Shown here piece after piece: positions 53,262-62,011 of a stretch of DNA of 64,000 bases; within the stretch, counting starts at the first letter, position 1; each line of letters starts with the position of its first letter. The DNA comes from JBBQSN01 sp963825505 (GTDB lineage: Bacteria; Actinomycetota; Actinomycetes; Actinomycetales; CAWJMD01). The notes below the pieces were generated by a model. The model did no database searches. It saw only the letters and a program-made list of their open reading frames with translations, and had not been told where the DNA came from. Both the position numbers and the translations under genes were made by a program. The DNA lies in assembly GCA_963825505.1 (NCBI GenBank), contig CAWGTL010000012.1, positions 90,021 to 154,020 of the forward strand, in the 5' to 3' direction.

Positions 53262-55412
53262 GTGGCGACCACCGACCGGGTCCGACGACCCGACCTGTGG
53301 ACAACCCTGGTGCCCGTCGTCGCGGTGGTGCTGCCCCTGGTCGTGCTCCTCACCGGGTGCTCGCTGCTGGCACCGGACGACCCGGGACCCACCGAGGAGC
53401 CGGCGCCGGCCGGTCCGTCCTGGGCGCCCGCCCCGGTCACGGTGGACGGGCTGCGGGTCAGCGCCAGCTCCGGACCCGACGGCTTCGCGCTGCACACCGA
53501 GGGCGGCGACGTCGGCTTCCTGCCGGGCGTCAACCTCGGGAGCACCACCCCCTCGCACCAGCCGGGCGAGCTGGCGATCGCGGCCGAGGACTACCGGCGC
53601 TGGTTCCCGATGATGGGCGAGCTGGGCGTGCGGGTGGTGCGGATCTACACGATCCACCCGCCGGCGTTCTACGACGAGCTCGCCGCCTACAACGACGAGC
53701 ACCCCGCCGCCCCGCTGTACCTCGTGCAGGGCGTGTACCTGCCGGACGAGTCCTACGTGGAGCCGGACAAGACCCTCTACGACCAGGCCGTGACCACCGC
53801 CATGCAGGACGAGGTGGTGGCCGCGGTGGCGGCCGTGCACGGTGACCTCGAGCGGGCCGAGGCGCCCGGCCGGGCCGAGGGGGAGTGGACCACCGACGTC
53901 TCGCGCTGGACCGCGGCCTGGCTGGTCGGGGTCGAGTGGGACCCCGCCGCCACGCTGCGCACCGACCAGGTCGACGCCGGCGGCCCGGCGCACGAGGGCC
54001 GGTACTTCGCGAGCACGCCCGACGCCACCGCGACCGAGCGGTGGGTCGCCGCCCGGCTGGACGAGACCGCGAGCGCCCTGGCCGAGCGCGGCACCGCCGC
54101 CCCGGTGGCGCTGGTGAACTGGCCGACCGCGGACCCGCTGGAGCACCCGGACGAGCCGCTGGGGTCCGAGGACCTCGCCGGCGTCGACGCCAACCACGTG
54201 CTGCCCACCGCCGCCTGGCCGGGCGGCAGCTTCGCCTCGTACCACGCCTACCCGTACTACCCGGACTTCCAGCGGCACGAGCCCGCGCTCCAGGCGTACA
54301 CCCGGCCCGACGGCGAGGCGGACCCGTTCGAGGCCTACCTGCTGGCGCTGCAGGCCCACCACGCCGAGGCGGGGCTGCCGCTGATGGTCACAGAGACCGG
54401 CGTGCCGTCCTCGCTCGGCTCCGCGCACGCGGGCACCCTCGGGCGGGACCAGGGCGGGCACAGCGAGGCCGAGGCGATGCAGGTCGACGCCGACCTGCTG
54501 CGCCGGCTGCACCGGATCGGGCTGGCCGGCGGGCTGCTGTTCGCCTGGAGCGACGAGTGGTTCAAGTTCACCTGGAACACCATCGAGCACCAGCGCCCGG
54601 CCGACCGGCGCCAGCTCTGGCACGACCCGCTCACCAACGAGCAGCACTTCGGGCTGCTGGCCCAGGACGCCACCGGCCCCGAGCAGCGGCCGCAGGACCT
54701 CCTGGCCGACCCCGCCGACGGCGTGGCCTCGGTGACCGCCACCTACGACGAGAGCTACCTGCACCTCGTCGTCGAGCTCGAGCGCGAGCCCACCGGACCC
54801 GTCGTCGTGGGCCTGGGCAGCAGGGCCGACGTCAGCGGCCCGCCCGCCCCCGGGGCGGCCGACACCGAGGCGGAGTGGTCCTTCGCGCTCGACCCCACCA
54901 GCAGCACCGGGCAGGTCTGGGTCCGCGACGAGACCGACCCCGTGCACCTCGACTGGAGCCAGGTGGCCTCGTCCCGGCCGGCACCGGTCGACGGCTGGAA
55001 CCCGTTCCGGCTGATCACGAACCGCGCGCTCGTCGTCCCCTCGACGGGGGAGAGCCTGCCGGCCGAGTTCCAGGACACCGGCGTGCTGCCCGCCGGGGCG
55101 ATGGAGCCGGGGGCGCAGGGCTACGACAACCGCCACCTGTGGCAGGTCGAGGGCCGCACCCTGACGCTGCGGGTGCCGTGGGCGATGGCCGGGCTCGCCG
55201 ACCCCTCCTCGCGCCAGGCGCTCGTGGTGGGGCCGTCGGGACCGGCGACCGTGCCCGTCGAGGGCGTCTCGGTCAGCGTGGGGGTCGGCGGGGCGACCGT
55301 GGTGACCGAGCCGGCCACCTGGGAGCCGTGGAACCGCGTCTACGCGACCGAGCGCGCCAAGGACGGCATCGAGCTGGTCGGCGAGGCGCTGCGCGAGGTG
55401 GCCGCCCCCTAG
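53262..55412 (+). CDS. Large lipoprotein with TIM-barrel glycoside hydrolase-like domain
   Basis: The 716-residue protein has a lipoprotein signal (VVLPLVVLLTGC) and a Pro-rich linker. A domain with FLPGVNLGSTTPSHQPGELA and MGELGVRVVRIYTIHPPAFY looks like clan-A TIM-barrel hydrolases or glucanosyltransferases. Later, VGVEWDPAA, ASYHAYPYYPDF and LMVTETGVPSSLG could carry a catalytic Glu, followed by GLLFAWSDEWFKFTWN. The C-terminal 200 residues are beta-rich (VTATYDESYLHLVVELERE). It probably acts on cell-surface glycan, but no family can be assigned firmly. GTG 53262 is divergent from the small helical protein gene. Confidence 0.75.
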   Translation: MATTDRVRRPDLWTTLVPVVAVVLPLVVLLTGCSLLAPDDPGPTEEPAPAGPSWAPAPVTVDGLRVSASSGPDGFALHTEGGDVGFLPGVNLGSTTPSHQPGELAIAAEDYRRWFPMMGELGVRVVRIYTIHPPAFYDELAAYNDEHPAAPLYLVQGVYLPDESYVEPDKTLYDQAVTTAMQDEVVAAVAAVHGDLERAEAPGRAEGEWTTDVSRWTAAWLVGVEWDPAATLRTDQVDAGGPAHEGRYFASTPDATATERWVAARLDETASALAERGTAAPVALVNWPTADPLEHPDEPLGSEDLAGVDANHVLPTAAWPGGSFASYHAYPYYPDFQRHEPALQAYTRPDGEADPFEAYLLALQAHHAEAGLPLMVTETGVPSSLGSAHAGTLGRDQGGHSEAEAMQVDADLLRRLHRIGLAGGLLFAWSDEWFKFTWNTIEHQRPADRRQLWHDPLTNEQHFGLLAQDATGPEQRPQDLLADPADGVASVTATYDESYLHLVVELEREPTGPVVVGLGSRADVSGPPAPGAADTEAEWSFALDPTSSTGQVWVRDETDPVHLDWSQVASSRPAPVDGWNPFRLITNRALVVPSTGESLPAEFQDTGVLPAGAMEPGAQGYDNRHLWQVEGRTLTLRVPWAMAGLADPSSRQALVVGPSGPATVPVEGVSVSVGVGGATVVTEPATWEPWNRVYATERAKDGIELVGEALREVAAP

Positions 55413-55415
55413 GGT
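55410..55415 (+). promoter_or_regulatory. Leaderless -10 hexamer of tryptophan dioxygenase gene
   Basis: TAGGGT lies 7 nt before GTG 55423 and overlaps the TAG stop of the preceding lipoprotein gene. Confidence 0.55.
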
Positions 55416-55422
55416 GTCCGCC

Positions 55423-56252
55423 GTGAGCCAGACCCCCTCGGCACCCCAGCACCCTGACGACCCGCCGCCCGACCGGCACTTCGGCGAGCAGGGCGGCCTG
55501 CTCACCTACGGGTCGTACCTGCGGCTGGACCAGCTGCTCAGCGCCCAGGTGCTCGAGAGCGACCCGCCCGCCCACGACGAGCTGCTGTTCATCACCATCC
55601 ACCAGGCCTACGAGCTGTGGTTCCACCAGCTGCTGCACGACCTGGAGGAGGTGCGGGCGGCGATGCTCGACGGCCGGGTCTGGTGGGCCCGGCACCTGCT
55701 CAAGCGGGCCGACACGATCGAGCGGGTGCTCATCGCCCAGGTCGAGATCCTGTTCACGATGACGCCGCAGGACTTCCTCGCCTTCCGCGAGCGGCTCGCT
55801 CCCGCGTCAGGCTTCCAGTCGGTGCAGTTCCGCGAGCTGGAGTTCCTCTCCGGCGCCAAGGACCCGGGCTTCCTGCAGCGGTTCCGCGGGCTCACGGCCG
55901 ACGAGCGCAGCCGGCTGGAGCGGCGCCTGGCCGAGCCGTCGCTGTGGGACGCGTTCCTCACCGTCCTCGACCGCGCGGGTCTGGCGACCGGCACCGAGGA
56001 CGAGCTGCGCGCGAGCCTGGTCGACGGTGGCGCGCGACCGGCCCGAGCACGCGCGAGGCGTGGGAGCTCGCCGAGGCGCTGCTCACCCACGACGCCAACG
56101 CCGCGCACTGGCGCGCCCGGCACGTGCAGATGGTCGAGTACCAGATCGGCACCAAGTCGGGCACCGGCGGCTCCAGCGGGGCGCCGTACCTGCGCTCGCG
56201 GCTCCCGCTGCGCTACTACCCGCTGCTGTGGGAGCTCCGCGGCGCGCTGTGA
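55423..56252 (+). pseudogene. kynA: Tryptophan 2,3-dioxygenase, frame broken twice
   Basis: This heme enzyme opens the indole ring of tryptophan to N-formylkynurenine. GGLLTYGSYLRLDQLLSAQV and FITIHQAYELWFHQLLHDLE are near the N-terminus. A clean frame runs to about residue 200. Extra G bases near 56025 and 56058 break it. After removing both, VARDRPEHARAWELAEALL leads into WRARHVQMVEYQIGTKSGTG with the likely axial His, and then GGSSGAPYLRSRL. About 275 residues result, the normal length. Kynureninase and formamidase genes are not seen nearby. The gene is probably functional. Confidence 0.87.
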
Positions 56253-56313
56253 CACCCCTGGACAGAGAACTCCTGGACACCAGAGCACGACGACGAGAGG
56301 AACGGGACGCACG

Positions 56314-56895
56314 ATGGGTCTGACGCTGACCAAGGGCGGGAACATGTCGCTGACCAAGGCCGCCGGGCCGGCGGGTCTGGCGAAGGTGACGGTCGGGCTG
56401 GGCTGGGACGCCCGCACCACCGACGGCAGCGCGTTCGACCTGGACTCCTCGGCGATCGTCGTCGGCGGCAACGGGCGCGTGATCTCGGACAAGCACTTCG
56501 TCTACTTCAACCAGCTGGACTCCGGCGACGGCGCGGTGCGCCACGGCGGCGACAACACCACCGGCGAGGGCGCGGGCGACGACGAGCAGATCCACCTCGA
56601 CCTCGGCGCGATGCCCGCCGACACCGACAAGGTCGTGATCGCGGTGTCGATCTACGACGCCGACACCCGCTCGCAGTCCTTCGGCCAGGTGCGGGGCGCC
56701 TACGCCCGCGTGATCGACGACGCCACCGGCACCGAGCTCGGCCGCTACGACCTCACCGAGGACGCCGCCACCGAGACCGCGATGATCTTCGCCGAGGTCT
56801 ACAAGAGCGGCGCCGAGTGGAAGTTCCGCGCCGTGGGGCAGGGCTACTCGACCGGCCTGGCGGGCATCGCGCGCGACTTCAGCGTGAACGTGTAG
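56314..56895 (+). CDS. TerD family protein
   Basis: The 193-residue TerD-type protein has MGLTLTKGGNMSLTKAAG, VGLGWDARTTDGSAFDLDSS, HFVYFNQLDSGDGAVRHGGD, the acidic loop TTGEGAGDDEQIHLDLGAMP and IAVSIYDADTRSQSFGQV. The acidic loops bind Ca2+ in this family. TerD proteins are tied to tellurite and stress resistance and to calcium-dependent signalling. Here it is a single gene without TerB, TerC or TerZ. ATG 56314 is preceded by GAGAGG. It has full length with no truncation. Confidence 0.93.
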   Translation: MGLTLTKGGNMSLTKAAGPAGLAKVTVGLGWDARTTDGSAFDLDSSAIVVGGNGRVISDKHFVYFNQLDSGDGAVRHGGDNTTGEGAGDDEQIHLDLGAMPADTDKVVIAVSIYDADTRSQSFGQVRGAYARVIDDATGTELGRYDLTEDAATETAMIFAEVYKSGAEWKFRAVGQGYSTGLAGIARDFSVNV

Positions 56896-56998
56896 GCGCA
56901 CCCGGGCCACGTCTCGCGAAGGTGCGCGCGGTACTAGGCTCCCTGGGGCACACGAGGACGTGGGCCGCAGGTTGCCCGACCGGCAGCGGACGCATGGG

Positions 56999-59900
56999 GT
57001 GAGCGCGACAGTGAGCACGACGGCCACGACCACGACGGCGGCGCAGGCCGACGACGCGAGGGCGCAGGCGCTGCAGCGCGCCGCGGCCACCGAGCGGGGG
57101 CCCGGCGCCGAGGGGCTGCTCGGGTTCCTCACCCGCTACTACCGGCACGTGCCGGACGAGGACCTCCTCTCGCGCGACCCCGTCGACCTCGCCGGCGCGG
57201 CGCTGTCGCACCGGCAGCTGGCGCAGGAGCGGGTGCCGGGCACGGCCGTCGTCCGGGTGCACACGCCCGCCGTCGACAGCCACGGCTGGCAGACCGGCAC
57301 CGGCACCGGGGTCGGGCACACGGTGGTCGAGGTCGTCGCCGAGGACATGCCGTTCCTGGTCGACTCGGTGACCAACCGGCTCAACGCCCGTGAGTCGGGG
57401 ATGGACCGCACGATCCACCTGGTCGTGCACCCGATCGTCGTGGTGCGCCGCGACGTCACCGGCGCCCTGGTCGAGGTGCTCGACACCTCGACCGCCAAGC
57501 TCGCCTCGGGCGAGCGCGGCGAGGACTGGCCGGACGACGCCGCCAGCGAGTCGTGGATGCACCTCGAGATCGACCGCGAGCCGGACCCCGCCGAGTGCGA
57601 GCGGCTGCGTGCCGAGCTGGTCGCGGTGCTCGACGACGTGCGCACCGCCGTCGAGGACTGGCCGAAGATGCGCGCCCGGGCGGTCGAGGTGGCCGACGGG
57701 CTCGACACCGAGGTGCCGTCCGACCTGTCCGCCGAGGCGGCCGAGGCCCAGCGGCTGATGCGCTGGCTGGTGAACGAGAACTTCACGTTCCTCGGCTACC
57801 GGGAGTACGTGCTCACCGGCGACCCGGGGCAGGAGGCGCTCACCGCCGTCACCGGCAGCGGCCTGGGCATCCTGCGCTACGACCAGACCCAGGCGTCCCA
57901 CAGCTTCGAGCGGCTGTCCCCGCAGGTGCGCGCGAAGGCGCGCGAGCGGCGGGTCCTGGTGCTCACCAAGGCGAACTCGCGGGCGACGGTGCACCGCAGC
58001 TCCTACCTCGACTACGTCGGCGTCAAGGTGTTCGACGGCGACCAGGTGGTGGGGGAACGACGCTTCCTCGGCCTGTTCACCTCCGCGGCGTACACCGAGA
58101 GCGTGCGCCGGGTCCCCATCGTCGACACCACGGTCGACGCCGTCCTGGCCGAGGCGGGCCTGTCGCCGTCGAGCCACTCGGGCAAGGACCTGCTCGCGAT
58201 CCTGGAGACCTACCCGCGCGACGAGCTGTTCCAGACCGACCCGTCCGAGGTGTACCGCACGGCGATGGCGGTCCTGCACCTGCAGGAGCGACGACGCACG
58301 CGGCTGTTCCTGCGCACCGACGACTACGGGCGCTTCGTCTCGGCGCTGGTGTACCTGCCGCGCGACCGCTACAACACCTCGGTCCGGCTGCGGATGCAGG
58401 AGATCCTCTCCGAGGCGTTCGACGCCGAGTCGGTCGACTTCACCACGCGCGTCAGCGAGTCGGTGCTGGCGCGGCTGCACTTCGTGCTGCGACCGCCGCG
58501 GGGCGCCGACATCCCCGAGGTCGACGTCAAGGCGCTCGAGGCGCGGCTGGTGGAGGCGACGCGCACCTGGGAGGAGGACCTCGCCGACGCCCTCGTCCGC
58601 GAGGTCGGCGAGGTCGAGGCCGGGCGGCTCGTGCGGTCGTGGGCCGACGGCTTCCCCGAGTCGTACAAGGAGGACTTCGCCGCGCGGGTGGCGGTGGGCG
58701 ACCTGCGCCGGATCGAGGCGGCGGCCCGTGAGGACGCGCTCGCCCTGAACCGGCTGGAGACCAGCCTGTACGAGCCCGTCGGCGCGGGTCCGGACGAGCG
58801 GCGGCTCAAGCTGTTCCGCAGCGAGCCGCTCTCGCTCACGACCGTGCTGCCGTTCTTCCGCAACCTCGGCGTCGAGGTGGTCGACGAGCGTCCGTACGAG
58901 ATCGACGCGCACGACGGCTCGAGCGCGTACGTGTACGACTTCGGCCTGCGGTACCCGGGGATGTCGCGCTCGTCGGCCACCCGGGAGATGCTCACCGACG
59001 CCCTGTCGGCGGCCTGGTCGGGCCAGACCGAGTCCGACGGTCTCGACCAGCTCGTCATCGCCGGCGGCCTCACCTGGCGCCAGATCGTCGTGCTGCGCAC
59101 CTACGCGAAGTACCTGCGCCAGACCGGGTCGACGTTCAGCCAGGAGTACGTCGAGCAGTGCCTGCTGGCGAACGTCGCGATCGCCCGGCGCCTGGTGGCG
59201 CTGTTCGAGGCGCGTTTCGACCCCGACCGCGGCGGCGAGCCGGACGAGCGGCGCGAGACCGCCGACGCGCTGGTGGAGGAGATCACCCACGACCTCGAGG
59301 GCGTGGCCAGCCTCGACCAGGACCGGATCCTGCGCTCGCTCCTCGGCATGATCCAGGCGACCGTGCGCACGAGCTTCTTCCAGGTCGACGACGACGGCCG
59401 TCCCAAGGCGCACGTCGCCGTCAAGCTCGACCCCAAGCGGGTACCCGACCTGCCCAAACCGCTTCCGGCGCACGAGATCTGGGTCTACTCGCCTCGGGTC
59501 GAGGGTGTGCACCTGAGGTTCGGCGCGGTCGCCCGCGGCGGTCTGCGCTGGAGCGACCGGCGCGAGGACTTCCGCACCGAGATCCTCGGCCTGGTCAAGG
59601 CGCAGATGGTGAAGAACGCCGTCATCGTGCCCACCGGCGCCAAGGGCGGGTTCGTCGCCAAGCAGCTGCCCGACCCCGGCGAGGACCGCGAGGCGTGGCT
59701 CGCCGAGGGCGTGGCGAGCTACACGACGTTCATCTCCGCGCTGCTCGACGTCACCGACGACCTCGTCGCCGACCCGGCGGTCGAGGGTGGCCGGCGGGTG
59801 GAGCCGCCGCCGCGCGTGGTGCGCCACGACGGCGAGGACAGCTACCTCGTGGTGGCGGCCGACAAGGGCACCGCGACGTTCTCCGACATCGCCAACGGCG

Positions 59901-61972
59901 TCTCGCAGCAGTACGGCTTCTGGCTGGGCGACGCCTTCGCGTCCGGCGGGTCGGTCGGCTACGACCACAAGGCGATGGGCATCACCGCCCGCGGCGCGTG
60001 GGAGTCGGTGAAGCGCCACTTCCGCGAGATGGGCCACGACACCCAGAGCAAGCCGTTCACCGTGGTCGGCGTCGGCGACATGAGCGGCGACGTGTTCGGC
60101 AACGGGATGCTGCTCTCGGAGCAGATCCGGCTCGTCGCGGCGTTCGACCACCGGCACCTGTTCCTCGACCCCGACCCGGACCCGGCCACCTCGTTCACCG
60201 AGCGTCGGCGCCTGTTCGAGCTGCCGCGCTCGTCGTGGGCCGACTACGACACCTCGCTCATCAGCGAGGGCGGTGGCGTGCACCCGCGGTCGGCGAAGTC
60301 GGTGCCGATCACCCCGCAGGTGCGCGAGCGGCTCGGGCTCCCCGAGGAGACCACCGCGATGACGCCGGCCGAGCTGATGAAGGCGATCCTCCAGGCGCCG
60401 GTCGACCTGCTCTGGAACGGCGGCATCGGCACCTACGTCAAGGCGTCGTCGGAGGACCACGCCTCGGTCGGGGACAAGGCGAACGACCTGATCCGCGTCG
60501 ACGGCCGCGACCTGCGGGTCAAGGTCGTGGGTGAGGGCGGCAACCTCGGGCTCACCCAGCTCGGGCGGATCCAGGCCGCGCTGCGCGGCGTGCGGGTCAA
60601 CACCGACGCCATCGACAACTCCGCGGGCGTCGACTGCTCCGACCACGAGGTCAACATCAAGATCCTGCTCGACCAGGTGGTCGCCGACGGCGACCTCACC
60701 ACCAAGCAGCGCAACGCCCTGCTGGCGGAGATGACCGACGAGGTCGGGCAGCTGGTGCTGCGAGACAACTACGAGCAGAACGTGCTGCTCGGCAACGCCC
60801 GCAAGCAGAGCCACTCGATGGTCACGGTGCACGCCCGGCTGATCAAGGCGCTGGAGTCCACCGGCGAGCTCGACCGCGCGCTGGAGTTCCTGCCGAGCCA
60901 GCGGACGATCGAGCGCCGCGACGCCGACGGCGAGGGACTGACCTCGCCGGAGTTCTCCGTGCTGGTGGCGTACTCGAAGATCGCCCTGTCGGCCGACGTG
61001 CTGGCCAGCCCGATCCCGGACGAGCCGTGGTTCCAGCAGGTCCTCACCCGGTACTTCCCGAAGCCGCTGGTGGAGCGCTACGCCGACCGGCTCGGCGCGC
61101 ACCCGCTGCGCCGGGAGATCATCACCACCTGGGTGGCCAACGACATGGTCAACCGCGGCGGCATCACGTTCTGCTTCCGCACCTGCGAGGAGACCGGCGC
61201 CGACCCCGCCCAGGCGGTGCGGGCGTACGTCGTGGCGCGCGAGGTGTACGGGCTGGAGGAGTACGTCGCCCGGGTCGAGGCCCTCGACAACGTGGTCTCG
61301 ACCAAGACCCAGACCGACCTGTACCTCGAGTTCCGCCGCCTGATCGACCGGGCGGCGCGCTGGCTGGTGCAGAACCGTCCGGGCGACCTCGACGTCCAGG
61401 CCGAGATCGACCGGTTCGCACCGGTCGTGCAGCGCTGGCGCGGCTCGATGGAGGACCTCCTGCTCGGACCCGACCTCGAGCGGATGCTGCGCGGGGCCGA
61501 CCAGATGGGGTCCGACGGCGTCGACCGCGAGACCGCGCTGCGGGCCGCCGGCCTGCTCGACGAGTTCTCGCTGCTCGACCTGGCCGAGCTCGCGTCCGTC
61601 GTCGACGAGCCGGTCGAGCAGGTCGCGCGGCTGTACTTCGCCGTCAGCGCCCGGTACCACCTCGACGCCATGCTCGGCCGGATCTCCCGGCTCGAGCGGG
61701 GCAACCGGTGGCAGGCGCTGGCGCGCGGCGCGATGCGCGACGACCTCTACGCCGCCTGGATGGGGCTGTCCCGCGCGGTGCTCGACAGCACGGACGCGGG
61801 TCAGGACGTCGAGGCCAGGATCGAGGTCTGGGAGCGCGCGAACGCCAGCCAGCTCGCTCGCGCCCGTACGACGATGGACGAGGTGGGGCAGCTCGAGGAC
61901 GGCGACCTCGCGGCCATGTCGGTGGCGCTGCGGGTGCTGCGCGGGGTCATCCGGTCGGGCTCGGCCGGGTGA
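56999..61972 (+). CDS. NAD-specific glutamate dehydrogenase, large type (~180 kDa)
   Basis: The 1657-residue enzyme deaminates glutamate to 2-oxoglutarate. A long N-terminal region contains ACT-like parts (VVEVVAEDMPFLVDSVTNRL). The catalytic core lies around residues 800-1300 (GGLRWSDRREDFRTEILGLV, VPTGAKGGFVAKQLP, GVGDMSGDVFGNGMLLSEQI). A helical C-terminus ends RVLRGVIRSGSAG. The length is standard for the large GDH of actinobacteria such as M. tuberculosis Rv2476c. GTG 56999 is a best guess; 57011 or GTG 56960 are possible. TACTAG near 56932 could be the -10. The extra-long open frame on the other strand is only its shadow. Confidence 0.93.
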   Translation: MSATVSTTATTTTAAQADDARAQALQRAAATERGPGAEGLLGFLTRYYRHVPDEDLLSRDPVDLAGAALSHRQLAQERVPGTAVVRVHTPAVDSHGWQTGTGTGVGHTVVEVVAEDMPFLVDSVTNRLNARESGMDRTIHLVVHPIVVVRRDVTGALVEVLDTSTAKLASGERGEDWPDDAASESWMHLEIDREPDPAECERLRAELVAVLDDVRTAVEDWPKMRARAVEVADGLDTEVPSDLSAEAAEAQRLMRWLVNENFTFLGYREYVLTGDPGQEALTAVTGSGLGILRYDQTQASHSFERLSPQVRAKARERRVLVLTKANSRATVHRSSYLDYVGVKVFDGDQVVGERRFLGLFTSAAYTESVRRVPIVDTTVDAVLAEAGLSPSSHSGKDLLAILETYPRDELFQTDPSEVYRTAMAVLHLQERRRTRLFLRTDDYGRFVSALVYLPRDRYNTSVRLRMQEILSEAFDAESVDFTTRVSESVLARLHFVLRPPRGADIPEVDVKALEARLVEATRTWEEDLADALVREVGEVEAGRLVRSWADGFPESYKEDFAARVAVGDLRRIEAAAREDALALNRLETSLYEPVGAGPDERRLKLFRSEPLSLTTVLPFFRNLGVEVVDERPYEIDAHDGSSAYVYDFGLRYPGMSRSSATREMLTDALSAAWSGQTESDGLDQLVIAGGLTWRQIVVLRTYAKYLRQTGSTFSQEYVEQCLLANVAIARRLVALFEARFDPDRGGEPDERRETADALVEEITHDLEGVASLDQDRILRSLLGMIQATVRTSFFQVDDDGRPKAHVAVKLDPKRVPDLPKPLPAHEIWVYSPRVEGVHLRFGAVARGGLRWSDRREDFRTEILGLVKAQMVKNAVIVPTGAKGGFVAKQLPDPGEDREAWLAEGVASYTTFISALLDVTDDLVADPAVEGGRRVEPPPRVVRHDGEDSYLVVAADKGTATFSDIANGVSQQYGFWLGDAFASGGSVGYDHKAMGITARGAWESVKRHFREMGHDTQSKPFTVVGVGDMSGDVFGNGMLLSEQIRLVAAFDHRHLFLDPDPDPATSFTERRRLFELPRSSWADYDTSLISEGGGVHPRSAKSVPITPQVRERLGLPEETTAMTPAELMKAILQAPVDLLWNGGIGTYVKASSEDHASVGDKANDLIRVDGRDLRVKVVGEGGNLGLTQLGRIQAALRGVRVNTDAIDNSAGVDCSDHEVNIKILLDQVVADGDLTTKQRNALLAEMTDEVGQLVLRDNYEQNVLLGNARKQSHSMVTVHARLIKALESTGELDRALEFLPSQRTIERRDADGEGLTSPEFSVLVAYSKIALSADVLASPIPDEPWFQQVLTRYFPKPLVERYADRLGAHPLRREIITTWVANDMVNRGGITFCFRTCEETGADPAQAVRAYVVAREVYGLEEYVARVEALDNVVSTKTQTDLYLEFRRLIDRAARWLVQNRPGDLDVQAEIDRFAPVVQRWRGSMEDLLLGPDLERMLRGADQMGSDGVDRETALRAAGLLDEFSLLDLAELASVVDEPVEQVARLYFAVSARYHLDAMLGRISRLERGNRWQALARGAMRDDLYAAWMGLSRAVLDSTDAGQDVEARIEVWERANASQLARARTTMDEVGQLEDGDLAAMSVALRVLRGVIRSGSAG

Positions 61973-61998
61973 GCACAGGGTGAGCACTGGGTGAGAAG

Positions 61999-62004
61999 TA
62001 GGGT
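61999..62004 (+). promoter_or_regulatory. Leaderless -10 hexamer of PdtaS-type kinase gene
   Basis: TAGGGT lies 7 nt before GTG 62012. It is the same hexamer and spacing as at 55410. Confidence 0.6.
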
Positions 62005-62011
62005 CGGTCCC

